A stretch of DNA of 64,000 bases, taken from assembly GCF_023973825.1 (NCBI RefSeq), contig NW_027122950.1, positions 1-64,000 of the forward strand, given 5' to 3'. Below the pieces are notes generated by a model. It was not told the DNA's origin, did not search any database, and saw only the letters and a list, made by a program, of their open reading frames with translations. This DNA comes from Plasmodium brasilianum. Taxonomy: Eukaryota; Apicomplexa; Aconoidasida; Haemosporida; Plasmodiidae. A program made the position numbers and the translations under genes. Positions 39,501-52,017 of this stretch are shown here, piece after piece (positions within the stretch are counted from its first letter, which is position 1; each line of letters begins with the position of its first letter).

Positions 39501-41710
39501 TTTATTGTCATTAATAAAAGTGCTTGTAAAAGAGGATTGTAATTTTTAATTGAATTAATTTATAGTTTAAGAAAATGAAAAAATATATATAACAATACAA
39601 CAAATGTTAATATATTTATTGTAAATTATTAGATAAATTTTTCGTATAATCCAAATGTACTTCTCCTATGTATATCTACTCTAGTGAAAGTCTTATAGGA
39701 ATGGGACTAACTGAAATTCAGGAAATTTATGTACCTAGTTATCAAATTTTATAAATAGAAAACTTTTGTAGTTTAATTTTTATTAGTAACATATTTATAT
39801 TTGAAGATTTGAAATTTAGTGTAAAAATTATTGCTTTTTTGTATAGTACATCTGAATATAGATTATTATATAATCAGTCTTATTTTTTAGCATATACGTA
39901 AAGATTGTATGTGTTGACTCAAAAATGAAAACTTTTTAAAAATATTAAAACAAATATATTTTATTAAAAATATAAAAAAGGGGAAAATTATAAGTAGTTT
40001 TTTCTTTTTGTAAAGCAAAAAATATATATTTACATAAACAAAGTATAGTTGTAACCATATAAACGTTGTATTTCATTCTATAAAAATTGAACACTTAAAT
40101 GTATATTTTATACTTTGTAGGTATTTCTTCCATATAGCTAGTATAAACATGAAAATAATATTTTGGGATTTAATAAATACTTTATGAATAAATAATATTT
40201 TAGATCTGTATTAAATATTAATAATATTATTTATTATATATAACAGAAACTGATATAAAAATAGTGTAAATTTCATATACATATAACAATAAAATTCACT
40301 TAATGTATATATATATAATAAGGATATAATTAAATAGTATAAAGGATAATGTAGCTATTTGTATAAGGTTTACTCATGTAGGATAAAAATAAATAATTTA
40401 GGTGAATACAAATATATTTTTTAGAAAAATTCTTAAAAAATTGTTTAGAGAAAATGCATGTTGCTAGAATTGAAAAGATTTATAGGTAAATTTTAAGAAG
40501 GATTTTATTATATAATATATTTATATTACATAATTTATTTTATAAGTTAAATGAATATTTTTATGAATATTTAAATGTTTTAATATATATTTTATAAAGA
40601 AACATTAATTGTTTTTAAAAATTTGTGACGACCAAATTGTGAGAAAACCTAAAAATAACTATATAAGTACCTTCATATATAATGTCACCTACGTTTTACA
40701 TATATCATAACAATGTAAATGTAATAGGGTTATTTTCTATAAGTATATACATTATTTATATAATTTAAAAAATTATATTAAATTTTGCTCTTTTTTCCAC
40801 TTTTTTAACATTTCGCATGAAAAATATAACTGTTTAAAACTAATATTATAAAGTTACGTCATAGATCTTTACAATAATTGTACGTATATTATTTTTATAA
40901 TTATCACATTATTAGATATAAAATATAGTTATGGAATTATTCGGGCTTATTGTATTTATGTCGTTAAAAGTATTTTTAATGAAATATTGTTTGTTTATAT
41001 ATTTAGATCGATTTCTAATTCCTTATCTCTTAAACATCTTCCCATTATAGTATTTTTAAAAGAATAAGTAAAAAATAATATGTTTTTTCTAAAATTATAA
41101 ATAGGAAAATATCTAAATCACATATTCTTGGATATTTCATTGTTATTCTCTCTAATTTTGTATGTACATATTTTATTCTTCATATTATTGCGGAAATTAT
41201 TACATTTGATATATCTTTAAATTAATGAAATTGAATATAACCTTTTTATAAGATTACTTTTAATTTATTTTTTTGTTTTTTTAATAAATTAATATTAGTT
41301 ATGTATATATATAATTATATGAAAAGTAAATTAAAAAATTAAACAGATAAATGTACTAATTTTTAATTTGGAAATAAAAGAATAAATTAAACTTAATGAT
41401 AATATGTAATTTTCAAAAATTGTGATACGAAAATAAAGAATAAAACCTTATTTGCTTTTTGAATACTTATTTCTATATATATCTAGTATTTACTTGTAAA
41501 TTTTACTTTTTTAAAAAATGTACTGAATAAAATATTGTATATACTAACAAACGAATTAATATATTTGTTATAATTATCATAATATAATATATTTTTTCTA
41601 TTATTAAATTTATTATATAATAATAATTAATATTTGTTTTTAAATAACTAGTTTTTTCATAGTATAATGTTAATAAAATCAAAATTATTAATATTATAAC
41701 TATCTTAAAA
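36533..41710. other. Intergenic between the exported pseudogene and fam-m
   Basis: This 5.2 kb should correspond to 3.1-7.2 kb of the other block, yet I could not find a counterpart of the fam-m remnant at 4.9-5.2 kb. The last 1.3 kb (about 40.4-41.7 kb) resembles the distal 5' flanks of fam-m at 24.3-25.6 kb and 60.6-62.0 kb. No gene was seen. Confidence 0.45.
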
Positions 41711-41780
41711 TTTGTAGTAATTATCATAATATATAGAATATAAACTGTATGTACCATCTACATTCTGTATACTAGATAAA
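41711..41780 (+). promoter_or_regulatory. Conserved fam 5' element (diverged)
   Basis: ACCATCTACATTCTGTATAC lies about 409 bp before the fam-m ATG at 42166. The upstream half of the block is poorly conserved in this copy, whose gene is frameshifted. Confidence 0.4.
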
Positions 41781-42165
41781 CACAACATTTATATATAATA
41801 AGGAATGAAAAATTTAATATACATTTCACTGTGGATATGAACAATAAAAAACTATTTAATTAATTCATTACATTAAATAAATATATTATAAACTTTAAAT
41901 ATTCATGAATCAATTGAAAATATACTATTTTTATAAAAATATTTTCTTTTTTATTTAGATTAAAATAAAAATTATATAATATATTTTTGAAGTTATTTTA
42001 TTCTGTGTTAGTCGTAAAATGTATAATACTTATGTACATTTTACTAAGTATTTAAGAAAAAACAATAATAATACATTTTTAAAGAAATATAGCACAAATT
42101 ATCATTAGAAGTATATATTTGTTAATTTTTTCTGGTATTGTTATATTAAAAAATTAAAAATTACC

Positions 42166-43051
42166 ATGAAACAAAAAAAAAACTTATTTATTATTATAAA
42201 TGTTGCTGTATTTCTCCCTTTAATTTGGATATACAATTCTAACAATAATCTGGTATTATTGAATAATTTGACGATATATACTTTAGTTATATTTTAAGGG
42301 CGTTTAATTTTTATTATTACTGTTTTTTTAGAATTATATTATTTTTTATTCTGAAAAATATATATTAATTTTTTTTTTAGAGTACACTTAGTAAATCCCT
42401 GAATGAAAATTCCTGCCTTGGTAGAAAATTAGTTACAAGAATTTATCGCTTACTAGCAAATTATAAACAACAATATTCAAATAATGTATATTTGAAAAAG
42501 AAATTTCAAAATAATGGAGTGAATGAAAAAAAGGATATCCATAGTAATAAAATGGATATAACAGCAAAAAGGAAGCAATCGAATAGAAGTTTATTAAATA
42601 AGGCACAGTACTATACAGAAATTGTTGATTATAATAATGGAATGTTTGATGGAAAACATTTCCATTTTGAAAAAAAATGGATTAGAAAAAAAGATTATGA
42701 TAATTTTATTGAAAGAAAAAGGAAAATTGGTGATATAACTTTAAAAAAAATAAAATTTAAAAATTATGGATTTGGAGTTGCTATATTTTTTTTTTTTTCC
42801 TGTTGGGAATAGGATTACCCATATATCGAGGATTAGAGATGTCTAACCCAAAATTAGATAATCAACGAGGTGAAACAGTTAAAATGATTATAGATTATAT
42901 AAAAGCAATGACAGATTTAGAAGAAGGAACTATTTATGTAATATTATTTGGAATACTTATGATTATATTAGCGATCATCTTTATAATAGCGATCTATAAG
43001 TTCTTAAGAAATAATGAAAAATATAATAAAATTAAGTTAATGACAGAGTAA
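42166..43051 (+). pseudogene. fam-m-type gene with a poly-T frameshift
   Basis: Exon 1 is 42166-42252 (29 codons, starting MKQKKNLFIIINVAVFLPLI). The intron is 42253-42380 (128 bp, GTATTA...TTTTTAG) and exon 2 starts at 42381. The RxL motif is YRLLANY with the Arg at residue 52. The block AQYYTEIVDYNNG, then MFDGKHFHFEKKWIRKKDYD, is intact. Inside membrane segment 1, at about residue 165, a run of 13 T at 42786-42798 shifts the frame and the ORF ends at 42812 (FFFFSCWE). The remainder is open in the next frame from before 42803 to 43051: GIGLPIYRGLE, a loop, segment 2 and RNNEKYNKIKLMTE. Everything else is well preserved, so this is either a very young pseudogene or a one-base homopolymer error in the assembly. 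A fam-l gene follows 3.8 kb downstream. Confidence 0.85.
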
Positions 43052-43215
43052 GATGAAGAATAAAGAATTTATGTAGTTATGCAAGGGAGTGTTTAATATA
43101 AAGTAACAATTTAATGGTTTTAGTAATAAACTTAATAGGTATATATATTTTTCAAAAATATATTAAAAGAATTTTGTACATACTTGCTCTATTGGATATA
43201 AAACCTTAAAAATAT

Positions 43216-43265
43216 TATTTCTTCGTTTTTTTTAGAATTTGAATGCTTTAATATTTTGGAATTTG
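43216..43265 (+). promoter_or_regulatory. Conserved fam 3' element
   Basis: TTTTTTTTAGAATTTGAATG lies about 165 bp after the stop at 43051, followed by an ATTTTGGAATTTGTATTTTA-like segment also seen at 27.25 kb and 63.66 kb. Confidence 0.42.
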
Positions 43266-46200
43266 TATTTTAAATTGATATTGTAGCTTAAATATTATGT
43301 AAGAATATGTATATGCGCGTATTTAAATATATATCTATGTATATATATGTTTACGCTTTAAACTTAATATATATTGGGATACTTCATGAAATTTTATAGA
43401 AATGTGATAACGTATATTTGTACTAAAAAATTTTGCTTTTAATTTTATATCTTGTTATAGTCTAAAATTATTATTTGTTTATTTTTTTTAGAAAATGCAT
43501 TATTGATATATAATTGGAAAATATGTCTTTTTGTGTATTTATATGTGGAATTGTTTTCATTTTGATACAATGATATATACGTATATATATATTTTACTAT
43601 AAGAAAAAAAATTTCCATTCATTATATAAAATAAGTTTTATATGAAATATACAAAATAATATAATTATAGTAAAAATGTTTATAAGGGACTTTTAGTATT
43701 ATTATGCATCGTATATATGCGAAATTCTACATATATAATAAAACAACATACTTTTTAAATTATAAATTATTTACAACTGCTTACTTGTAAATATTAAATT
43801 GTTACTAATAAATATAGAGTTAGAGCATGAAATTATAATACTATTTTTCTTAATAATACAATTAATTCAGATTTATAAAAATTACTTAGTGATATATTAA
43901 ACTGAAAATTATTATAGTAATAAAATATATATTTCATTTATTTTTTTGTACCATTTAAAGATTTAATTAATGAATTAAATCTATTCAGGTATCAATAGTT
44001 AATTTGTTGGAATAATTAATTCTTTTTTTTTAGTATTATTTAATAATCTATGCTATAATATTTCTGATGTACAATTTAAATTATTTTTATTTTATTAATT
44101 AAAACAAATTCTAAATTACATATGAGTGTCATTTAGTATATATTGAAAAAACATTTATAGGTAATGAATCGTAATACTGTAAATAAATAAAAAATATATG
44201 TATTTTTTTATTGCATACGGTAAAGTTTTTTTTTCTAACAAAAAAGGATATATTGAACATGCCAAGAACTCAACTGATATGGTTAAGTAATTTTATAACT
44301 GCAGCATTTTTTTATTGCATTGTAAAAAATTATAATAAATTGATCCCATGCAATAACAGATTCATATTTCAAATATTTTAAATAGTTAAATTTGTTTTTT
44401 AGAACTTATCTTAATTCTTTGATCATCTTTTATACAAAATTTTTTGGGCTCTTTGAAAAGCACTATTCCTCTGTTTTCGTACAATGTAAATTTGAATATT
44501 TCGTGCTTCTTATTTTAATAATTATTTTTACATTATTCATATTTTAGTTTTTTACTATTCTTATATAAGATTAATTTTATTTTAAATATTTTTATATTTT
44601 TTTTAACTTATTTATACTGGAGCTTTATTTTTTTTTACTTTATTCATCTATTATAATTTACTTATATAAGGAATAACATGTTTTATATTATGAATCTTAC
44701 AATAAATATTAATACCGGAAAATTTTTATAATTTTTTTAAGATATACTTTCAAATTTTTAGATTTCTTATTTATCTACAATATAAAGAATATTATATTTA
44801 TGAGATAAGAAATATTTAAAATGAAAATATTTTAAAATTAATTTTTATTATTGGATATAAGTAATACAAATTAAACTCTCATTAATGATTCCATACTTCA
44901 CATTAGTCTACAGTTTCCAAGAAAATTTTAATTCACTTTTTTTTTCGTGAGCAATTATGTTGAATATAGTGGCTACAAAATGAAAAATATATATTATTAT
45001 TTCTAGCTTGAAGTATATAATTTTTTTTAATATTTAAATATAAACAATAAAAAGACATATTTTAAACAGTTTTAGAAATATTAATAAGTGAATATAATGT
45101 TTCAACTCTAAAATACTAGATTTTACATAATTTATTTCTGTTTCAGTATTCTGTCCCACATACCATCGTGCACAAAAACAAAATTGGTGTTTTCAAGTTA
45201 CTAATTATATGTATAATTTATTAAGGATTTCAAAAAATTATTTTATGTTTCTGTAAAATACACAATTCTAGTTGAAAAATTATAACAAAACTTGTAACAA
45301 AAAATTTGCTCGAATAATTGTATATTAATAAAATAATACTAAATAGATATATCGATAAAAATTATTTGTTTCATTATGTATAAATATTTAACTTTTAGTT
45401 TTTATTGATTTTGTTTTTTATTAAATTCACAATTACATTTTTAAAATATTTGTATTTTTTTAAATATCAAAAACCCATTTTTCATTTTTAAAAATTGCTG
45501 AAATAAAATGTTCAATATGTCCAAATATTATGCTAACATATTACATATAAAGGAAAATATAGTTACATATTAGTGATTAGGATAGATATCAGAAGAAGTG
45601 GTAAATATGCATTATTATAATTTTGAAATGTTGTAAGAATTGTTTTTTAACATGATTAATTTAGAATAGTGTAATGATATACAGATAAATGTATATACAT
45701 GTGCATTTATTGTACTATTATAATACTTTAGTAACTGCTGATTTAATTCTATTTTATAAAAATTACTTAAATATCTATAATTTAATAAATTGATAAAATG
45801 ACTTATATAAGTGTTCTTTATTGAAATAAAGAACAAATAAGTTTGTGAAACCAAATTTTTCCAATAATAATTCTTTTAATGTAAGAATAACTTTTTTTTT
45901 ATTTTTTCTTACATTATATGATCGTTTTTTCTAAATACACATTTTTATTTATAAAAAAAAAAGAAAAAAGAAAAACTTAAGTAAAATAATACTAAAATAT
46001 TTCATTTACAAACAGTGGTATGAAATAAACTTAATTAAAAACCATAATTTTGTAAAATTAATATATGAAAATAAAAACTTATAGTTTATTTACCTTTAAA
46101 ATATACATTATTCTATTAATTTTGTTGTATGCAATAAACTTATTTCATTAAATGAATTACAGGCTATTAAAAAATATATATATTCTCACGATAAATAATG

Positions 46201-46359
46201 CAAGTAATATAATAGATATATATTAAAATGATGTACATGATATTCCTTTGCTGATTTATTATCACTATTATTATAATAAAAATGCTATTTATGAATAATA
46301 ACGAGTTATTGCATAATATAATAATTATACAATTACAATTATAAGTAATAAATACATCA
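43266..46359. other. Intergenic between fam-m and fam-l, with about 1.25 kb extra sequence
   Basis: To about 44.2 kb it is fam-m 3' flank matching 8.8-9.7 kb. From roughly 44.22 to 45.5 kb it has no clear counterpart in the other block, which accounts for the offset rising from 34.4 to 35.7 kb. An isolated copy of the fam 3' element sits at about 44475-44515 (CAATGTAAATTTGAATATTT), but no fam coding relic was found before it. The minus-strand frame at 45615-45854 shows no family motif. Confidence 0.45.
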
Positions 46360-46442
46360 TTAAAAATAGTTGCAATTAATTAAAAATATAGAACAAAATA
46401 TTATCTATATATTATACATTCTATATATTCTATATATTCGAT
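46360..46442 (+). promoter_or_regulatory. Conserved fam 5' element
   Basis: The repeated words TACATTCTATATATTCTATA lie about 447 bp before the fam-l ATG at 46852; the core appears partly duplicated here. Confidence 0.45.
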
Positions 46443-46851
46443 ATTAAAGATAAAAACAATAATTAGGAAAATTAAAAAATCTAATAATATTCTTTTATTT
46501 TATTATTAAAATTATTAATATAAAAATTATTTAATTACTCTTCTATATCAAATAATTAAATTATGTACTTTTTATATTTGTGAATGCTTAAAGTTTTTTC
46601 ATTTTAATGATAATTAATATTTAAAAATAAAATTAATATAAATATTAAATAATATAATTGTAAAGTTATTTTTGCATATCTCTGTTATCAAAAACGTTGT
46701 AGTTTTATAAATTTTATTATATTTTTAACATAAAATAAAATAATAATTATTATGAAATTAAATGAATAATATATTATCCTTTTTCATTTGACGAATATTA
46801 TAATATTGTTAATTTTTTCGTTAATATATGACAGCATTAAAAAGCTATAAC

Positions 46852-47899
46852 ATGGAGAAAAAAATTAAACCAATCTTATTTATTAAATTTACTTTATTTG
46901 TACTTTTAGCTTGGATATGTTACTTCACGAATAATGCGGTATGACCATATAATCTAAGGATATTTACATTATTTATATTTTATGTGTTTTGCTTTTATTA
47001 AGACTGTTTTTTAGCATTAGATGATATAATATTTTAAATAATAATTATATGCGTTGTTTTTATAGAATATATTTATTACATTTTTTGATGAAAACTACAA
47101 GGTTGTTAGAAAATTAGATACAAATATTTATCGATTACTAGCAAAATATAAGCAGTATAAGGATTTAAATAATATAAGATTAAAAAATGGTATGCAAAAT
47201 AATGGAGATTTCATAAATGAAAATATATATAGTTGTGAAAAATTAGCCAAGAATAAAAGTAACTTATCTAATGATAGTCCGTCAAAAAATTCAAGAAGAC
47301 TTAAACAAGATAAGAAAAATAAATCTTGTGTATTTGAAACCAAAAAATATTCCCATTTAGAAAAAAATATATTCAAAGAATTAGATTATATGGATTTTCT
47401 TAAGGAAAACAAGACAATTAGTAATAAAAATTATAGAAAAATAATATGTAAAAAGTACGGATTAAGAATCGCTTTACCTGTATTAATATTGTTGTTATTA
47501 CTGACAGTATTCATTGTAGATTTGACTTTGGGTATAGTGCAAGAACAAAGCTTATGGGCGCTAATAGGATTCGATAAGGCCCAATTAAAAGAATTAGCTA
47601 AATCGCTAGATTTTATTTTAACTCCATTGTCAAAATTAAGTGGGTTTTTCAAGCACAGTACATGGGGGGAGATGGTCAATTGTGCTTCTTGCAAAGCAGC
47701 AGCTGATACTGCTGCTCCTGGTCTTAGTGCAGCTGATAAGGCATTAATAGTTAGTAATGAATGCATATTGGGACAATTATTTGGATATTTGGTATATGTG
47801 ATACCTTTCCTCATATTGGGTATCACAGTTATATCAAAGGTTATTTATTACCATAAAAAAGTTAAAAAATATGAAAAAATTAAATTCAGGAAAAGGTAA
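46852..47899 (+). CDS. fam-l-type exported protein with Ala/Cys-rich loop (two exons)
   Basis: Exon 1 is 46852-46938 (29 codons, starting MEKKIKPILFIKFTLFVLLA). The intron is 46939-47065 (127 bp, GTATGA...TTATAG) and exon 2 is 47066-47899, giving 306 residues. The RxL motif YRLLAKY has its Arg at residue 52. The block KSCVFETKKYSHLEKNIFKE, then DYMDFLKENKTISNK, precedes membrane segment 1 (about 164-183). The loop of about 83 residues to segment 2 (about 267-290) ends in an unusual part, NCASCKAAADTAAPGLSAAD at about 234-253, with a third cysteine near 262; its codons are markedly richer in G and C than the rest. The tail is YHKKVKKYEKIKFRKR. It is intact and on the same strand as its fam-m neighbour. 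Function is unknown; the loop is the likely exposed, variable part. Confidence 0.9.
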
Positions 47900-48051
47900 A
47901 ATGAAAATTCAAGAATTTTTCTTTTCGTAATGAAGGTTTTAATGTGATGAAATATAATTAGTTATATTTTTATTAAAAATATTCATAATTGGTTAAATTT
48001 GATTAGTGAATTTACGCTGACGTGAACCATTTGTTATAGAACCCTAAAAAA

Positions 48052-48110
48052 TTATGTTTATATTTCTTTTGTAAATTTGAATATTTTATGCTTTTTTATT
48101 TTATATTACA
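48052..48110 (+). promoter_or_regulatory. Conserved fam 3' element
   Basis: TTCTTTTGTAAATTTGAATA lies about 165 bp after the fam-l stop at 47899. With the 27.2 kb copy it defines the consensus best. Confidence 0.45.
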
Positions 48111-49949
48111 ATGCATATTTTGAGATTGGCGCAAAATATTAGGTATTATTTATTTATTTTTGTATTTAGATAGATTTTCATGAAAAATATATATGAGTTA
48201 ATATTAATATATATTCATAATTTTTGTTTAACTATGATAATTTATATTTAATGTAAATATGTTTTCTTTCTATTTTTAATTTGTTTATAATCTAAAATTA
48301 TTATTTTGTAAGTTAATTAAGTAAATGAAGTATTTGATTTAATTTGACAATAAATGTGTTTCATTTTTTACCTAATAGAGGGAAGTGGATGTATTTTTTT
48401 TTTTTTTGGAATTGATACATATATATATATTTTTTTTACTAAAGAAAAAATTTAATAATTATTGTATATAATATACATTAAGAGAAATATTTTATAAAAC
48501 ATTAGTTTGAATACCTTCTTAATGTACTTTTAGTTTGTTTTGCATGATATATCTTTGAAATTACAATTACATGATAAAAAAAATATCCTCATTAAAAATT
48601 ATTTATAATATTTTGCTAACATAGGGATCCTATAGATTTAACATTAAACTATGAGTATATAAAATTTATTATTTCGTTATTTTGATTAAATAAATTATTA
48701 ATTCTTTTCTAAAAATTGAATTATATATATGTGATATTGAAAAATTATATATAAATAAACTATATATTATTTTTTTATATCTACATTTCCAAATATAATA
48801 AATAAAAATATTATTTCCTAATAGAAACATTTCTGTTTCATCTTGTACCTGTTAAATTACAAACTGTCTAAACATTAAATATATCTATGTATATATACAT
48901 ATGGAATTAGAAAAATTTTTTAATAATATAAAAGTTATCAAGATTTTTTGATTTCATATGTATTACGTATAACTCTGGTTATATTAATTTTCTTATATTT
49001 ATTAATAATATAAAATGCATACATGTAAATATGTAATTATTTCATTTTTTTTTTGATCTGTTTATTGGTATAAAAATATTTGAACTATTTATTAGAACTA
49101 TTAAAATTTTGCTAAAAAATATGTAAATATTTTACAAAATAATAGTCTTACAGCTGAAGTTATAATTTAGTTATTTAATAAATATATATATATTAATTAA
49201 AGTAAATGCTATATATTAGAAAAATGATACTTAGAAATAAGTTTAAAATTTTCTGTGTTTTTTTAAAATAATAATTATTATTAAATCTACGATGGAACAT
49301 CTAAGTGTGAAAGAATATATACAAAGGCATTTATATTTTACATTTTTTATACTTTTAGTTTCAGCTAATGAATAGGTAATATTTTATATATAATAATTTA
49401 AATATTGTTTTTTATTTAATAATTAACTAAATAATATATAAATATATTTGTTTAGTGTTATAATTTGTGATTTATTTCAAGTTATAAAAAATTTATAGAA
49501 TATAACTACTTTTATGCCCTAAGAATAAAAACAAAAGTTAATATATTTAGGGAAATTTTATTGGAAAACATATATTAATAAAATTCATCGATATTATATG
49601 TTAATTTGAAGTGTATCTGAATTTATGTAATATTATATTTCATATAATAAAAAATATTATAACAATTAAAAAAAAAAAAAAAACTTAATTAGAATTTTCT
49701 TGATTCTAGTTAAAAGAAAAAATTATTTTACAGACAGAAAATATATAAATAAGAAAATAATATATAGATGATTGATAAATTATTATATGGTTATTTAATT
49801 TTTATATGATAGGTAATTTAATCCGTATGCCATAATTTGTTTTAAATAGTATAATATGATTATATGTGTACAATATATGGTAATGCAATATTTAATATAA
49901 ATAAAAATAAATTAAAATTAAGTAATTTTTGCAAATAATAAAATAATTA
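48111..49949. other. fam-l 3' flank plus an unmatched segment
   Basis: To about 48.7 kb it resembles 12.4-13.0 kb. The part from about 49.2 to 49.95 kb has no counterpart in the other block and explains the further rise in offset from 35.7 to 36.3 kb. It holds the first-exon-like relic described separately. Confidence 0.4.
49282..49600 (+). pseudogene. Possible relic of a two-exon exported gene
   Basis: An ATG at about 49291 begins MEHLSVKEYIQRHLYFTFFI and continues LLVSANE, then TAG immediately followed by GTAATA. That is a polar start, a hydrophobic core and a donor, as in first exons of exported genes. About 80 bp later TTTGTTTAG could be an acceptor, followed by a frame with FISSYKKFIEYNYFYALRIK interrupted by stops. 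The family cannot be named, and chance hydrophobic frames are common in such AT-rich DNA. Confidence 0.25.
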
Positions 49950-50379
49950 ACTATTATTTAAAATAATAAAATAAAGGAATCATTTATATAATTGTTATGA
50001 TTTTATCATTATTAACATATTTCTTATATATATGTGTATATTTGAGCGGAGTTACAGCTATAAGTTGGAAGATAAAAATGTTTTACACATATTACTTTTA
50101 TCATTTGAAGAATAAGAATTTATTTATAACATTGCATATGTTCTTATTTTTTAGTACTTCTTTCCTATTTTTTTTTGTGCCTTGTTTTTTTTATTTCATT
50201 ATTTCGTTCAATAGATTCAATAACTCTTGTTTAATATTTGTATGTCTCCATTTTATATACATACTTATATTTTTTTATTTTTATTTTTAATTTGTTTCTT
50301 AATCATTTATAAATATTTACATGTATATGCCATTAATTAATATATTTTACTAATGTACATGTATTTTTTAGGGAGTTTT

Positions 50380-50490
50380 TCACTTTTTTATTTCCCTTTC
50401 ATCCTATCATTTATATTTCCATCTTTTACCTCACCTTCATATTTAACACTTTTACCTACCTTTTTTCCTTTTTTGTTTTTTCTTGAATTA
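50380..50490 (+). other. Pyrimidine-rich tract in copy B
   Basis: The plus strand is almost all C and T (for example CATCTTTTACCTCACCTTCA). Its counterpart in copy A is about 14080-14150, with CTACCTTTTACCTCATTTTT. A purine-rich tract follows about 400 bp downstream in both copies. Confidence 0.45.
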
Positions 50491-50880
50491 ATATTCGAAA
50501 AATTATAATTAAAAAAATAAAATTATTGAATTTTATGTAAATTAAATTGTATAGGAATTTTTATAAAAATAAAAATATATAATTCGGATTTTGACACTGA
50601 ATAATTACTGAACTAGGAAAACAGTATTGAACTGTTATAATAATTGGTGGAATATATGTAAATATAATTCTAAATTTTAAGTGACTTTCCGTTTTTGGTA
50701 TAATATTCGTTGAACCATTAATTAGTAAAGGAGAATACGTGCAAAAACATTAGTAAAACAGAAAAAGGTAAATAGAGAGTACTGATAACATGTACATTGA
50801 AAAAATAGTGAAGTGCGCATAATGAACAATATATTTCCTTGTTTTTAGGTTAAATTATATTATACAAATGAGAATTAATC

Positions 50881-50995
50881 TTCTTGAAAGAAAGTAAATC
50901 GGGAAAAGGGAGAATAGAAAAGTAGAAATACGATAGTTGGTAGACATGCGAAAGTAGAACAAGAAAAATGAAAAATAGAAACAAAAAATACAAAA
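50881..50995 (+). other. Purine-rich tract in copy B
   Basis: This is the counterpart of 14545-14660. It includes GGGAAAAGGGAGAATAGAAA. The purine bias is kept although individual bases have diverged, which hints that composition rather than exact sequence matters. Confidence 0.45.
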
Positions 50996-52009
50996 TAACA
51001 TAATTTATGATTAAGAATAACAAATATATAAGTGTAATATACATTTTAAAATATTTTTCTTTCTACTTTGTTTTACTTGGTAAGTGGTCAATTAGAAAGA
51101 TATTCTTCCATAAAAAAGAGACAGATATATAATAAAACGTTAATACAAGAAAAACATGAAAAAAAAAAAATCTAAAAACAAAAGGATGAGTAACAGTTGG
51201 CAATATATTGTTACCTTATTTTTTCTTGTTTTACATCGTGTACGAAGAAGAAAAACTGTCGAAAAAAATTTGTAATTATGTACTCCACTAAGATTTGGAA
51301 TTATAAAAAATGAAATCTATTTTATTAGAAAATTTTTTATGAATCGCACATGTTGACACACCATGTACATGTATGTGCACATGCATATGTGTATTTGTAT
51401 GAATGCACTCAATAGGATTATTTTTTAACACATGTGTTTAAACATATGTACCTTTCTAAATTTCACAAAATGCATATTTATTTTTATATATAGTAAAATA
51501 CTTTGAATTATTTTATCATATTTTTAAAAGTTCTTATGGAAGCTATTACTCCTGGAAAAAGTTCACATAATAAAATTATAACAAAAAACCAGAATAAAAT
51601 GAATTTTCTATGATGTGCTTTATTTTTTTTCATTTTACAATATCAATTCTGCAAATTATTATGATTAAATTTTGTGCACGTTTGCATAAGTACTTTTTTA
51701 CGATTTTTTCTCATATGAATAATTTTATAAAGACGCTAATGTACACATAGATTACTTAAAACAAAATAAATAGAATAATTTGTCTATAGTCCGTATGTAA
51801 TTTTATGTATAAAATTAACTGAAAAGTTTTGAAGGCACAATTAAGTATATGCCTATATGTGTACCCATGATAGCACCATTCATGAGTGCCTTCTTATTTA
51901 TAAATATAATACGAACGTATATATATTTTTTTTTTCGTTTTATTTCATAAACTATCATTTTTTATAGGTGTTAGAATATTTATGTAGAAAAATTGTAGAT
52001 GAATACACA

Positions 52010-52017
52010 TGCATGCA
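52010..52017. promoter_or_regulatory. TGCATGCA palindrome
   Basis: An exact TGCATGCA lies in the gene-poor block. In P. falciparum this octamer is the reported preferred site of the AP2-EXP transcription factor; occupancy here is unknown. A GTGCAC lies at 51375-51380, in a region dense with ATGTGCAC/TGCATATG words. Confidence 0.35.

Noticed and set aside
41503..41757. Minus-strand 84-codon frame before fam-m
   Set aside because: It is nearly all Ile, Tyr, Leu and Thr, overlaps the fam 5' flank and lacks any family motif.
47128..47826. Minus-strand open frames opposite the fam-l gene at 46852-47899
   Set aside because: They lie wholly within the sense exon, whose product is clearly conserved; the antisense frames match nothing in the other fam-l loci.
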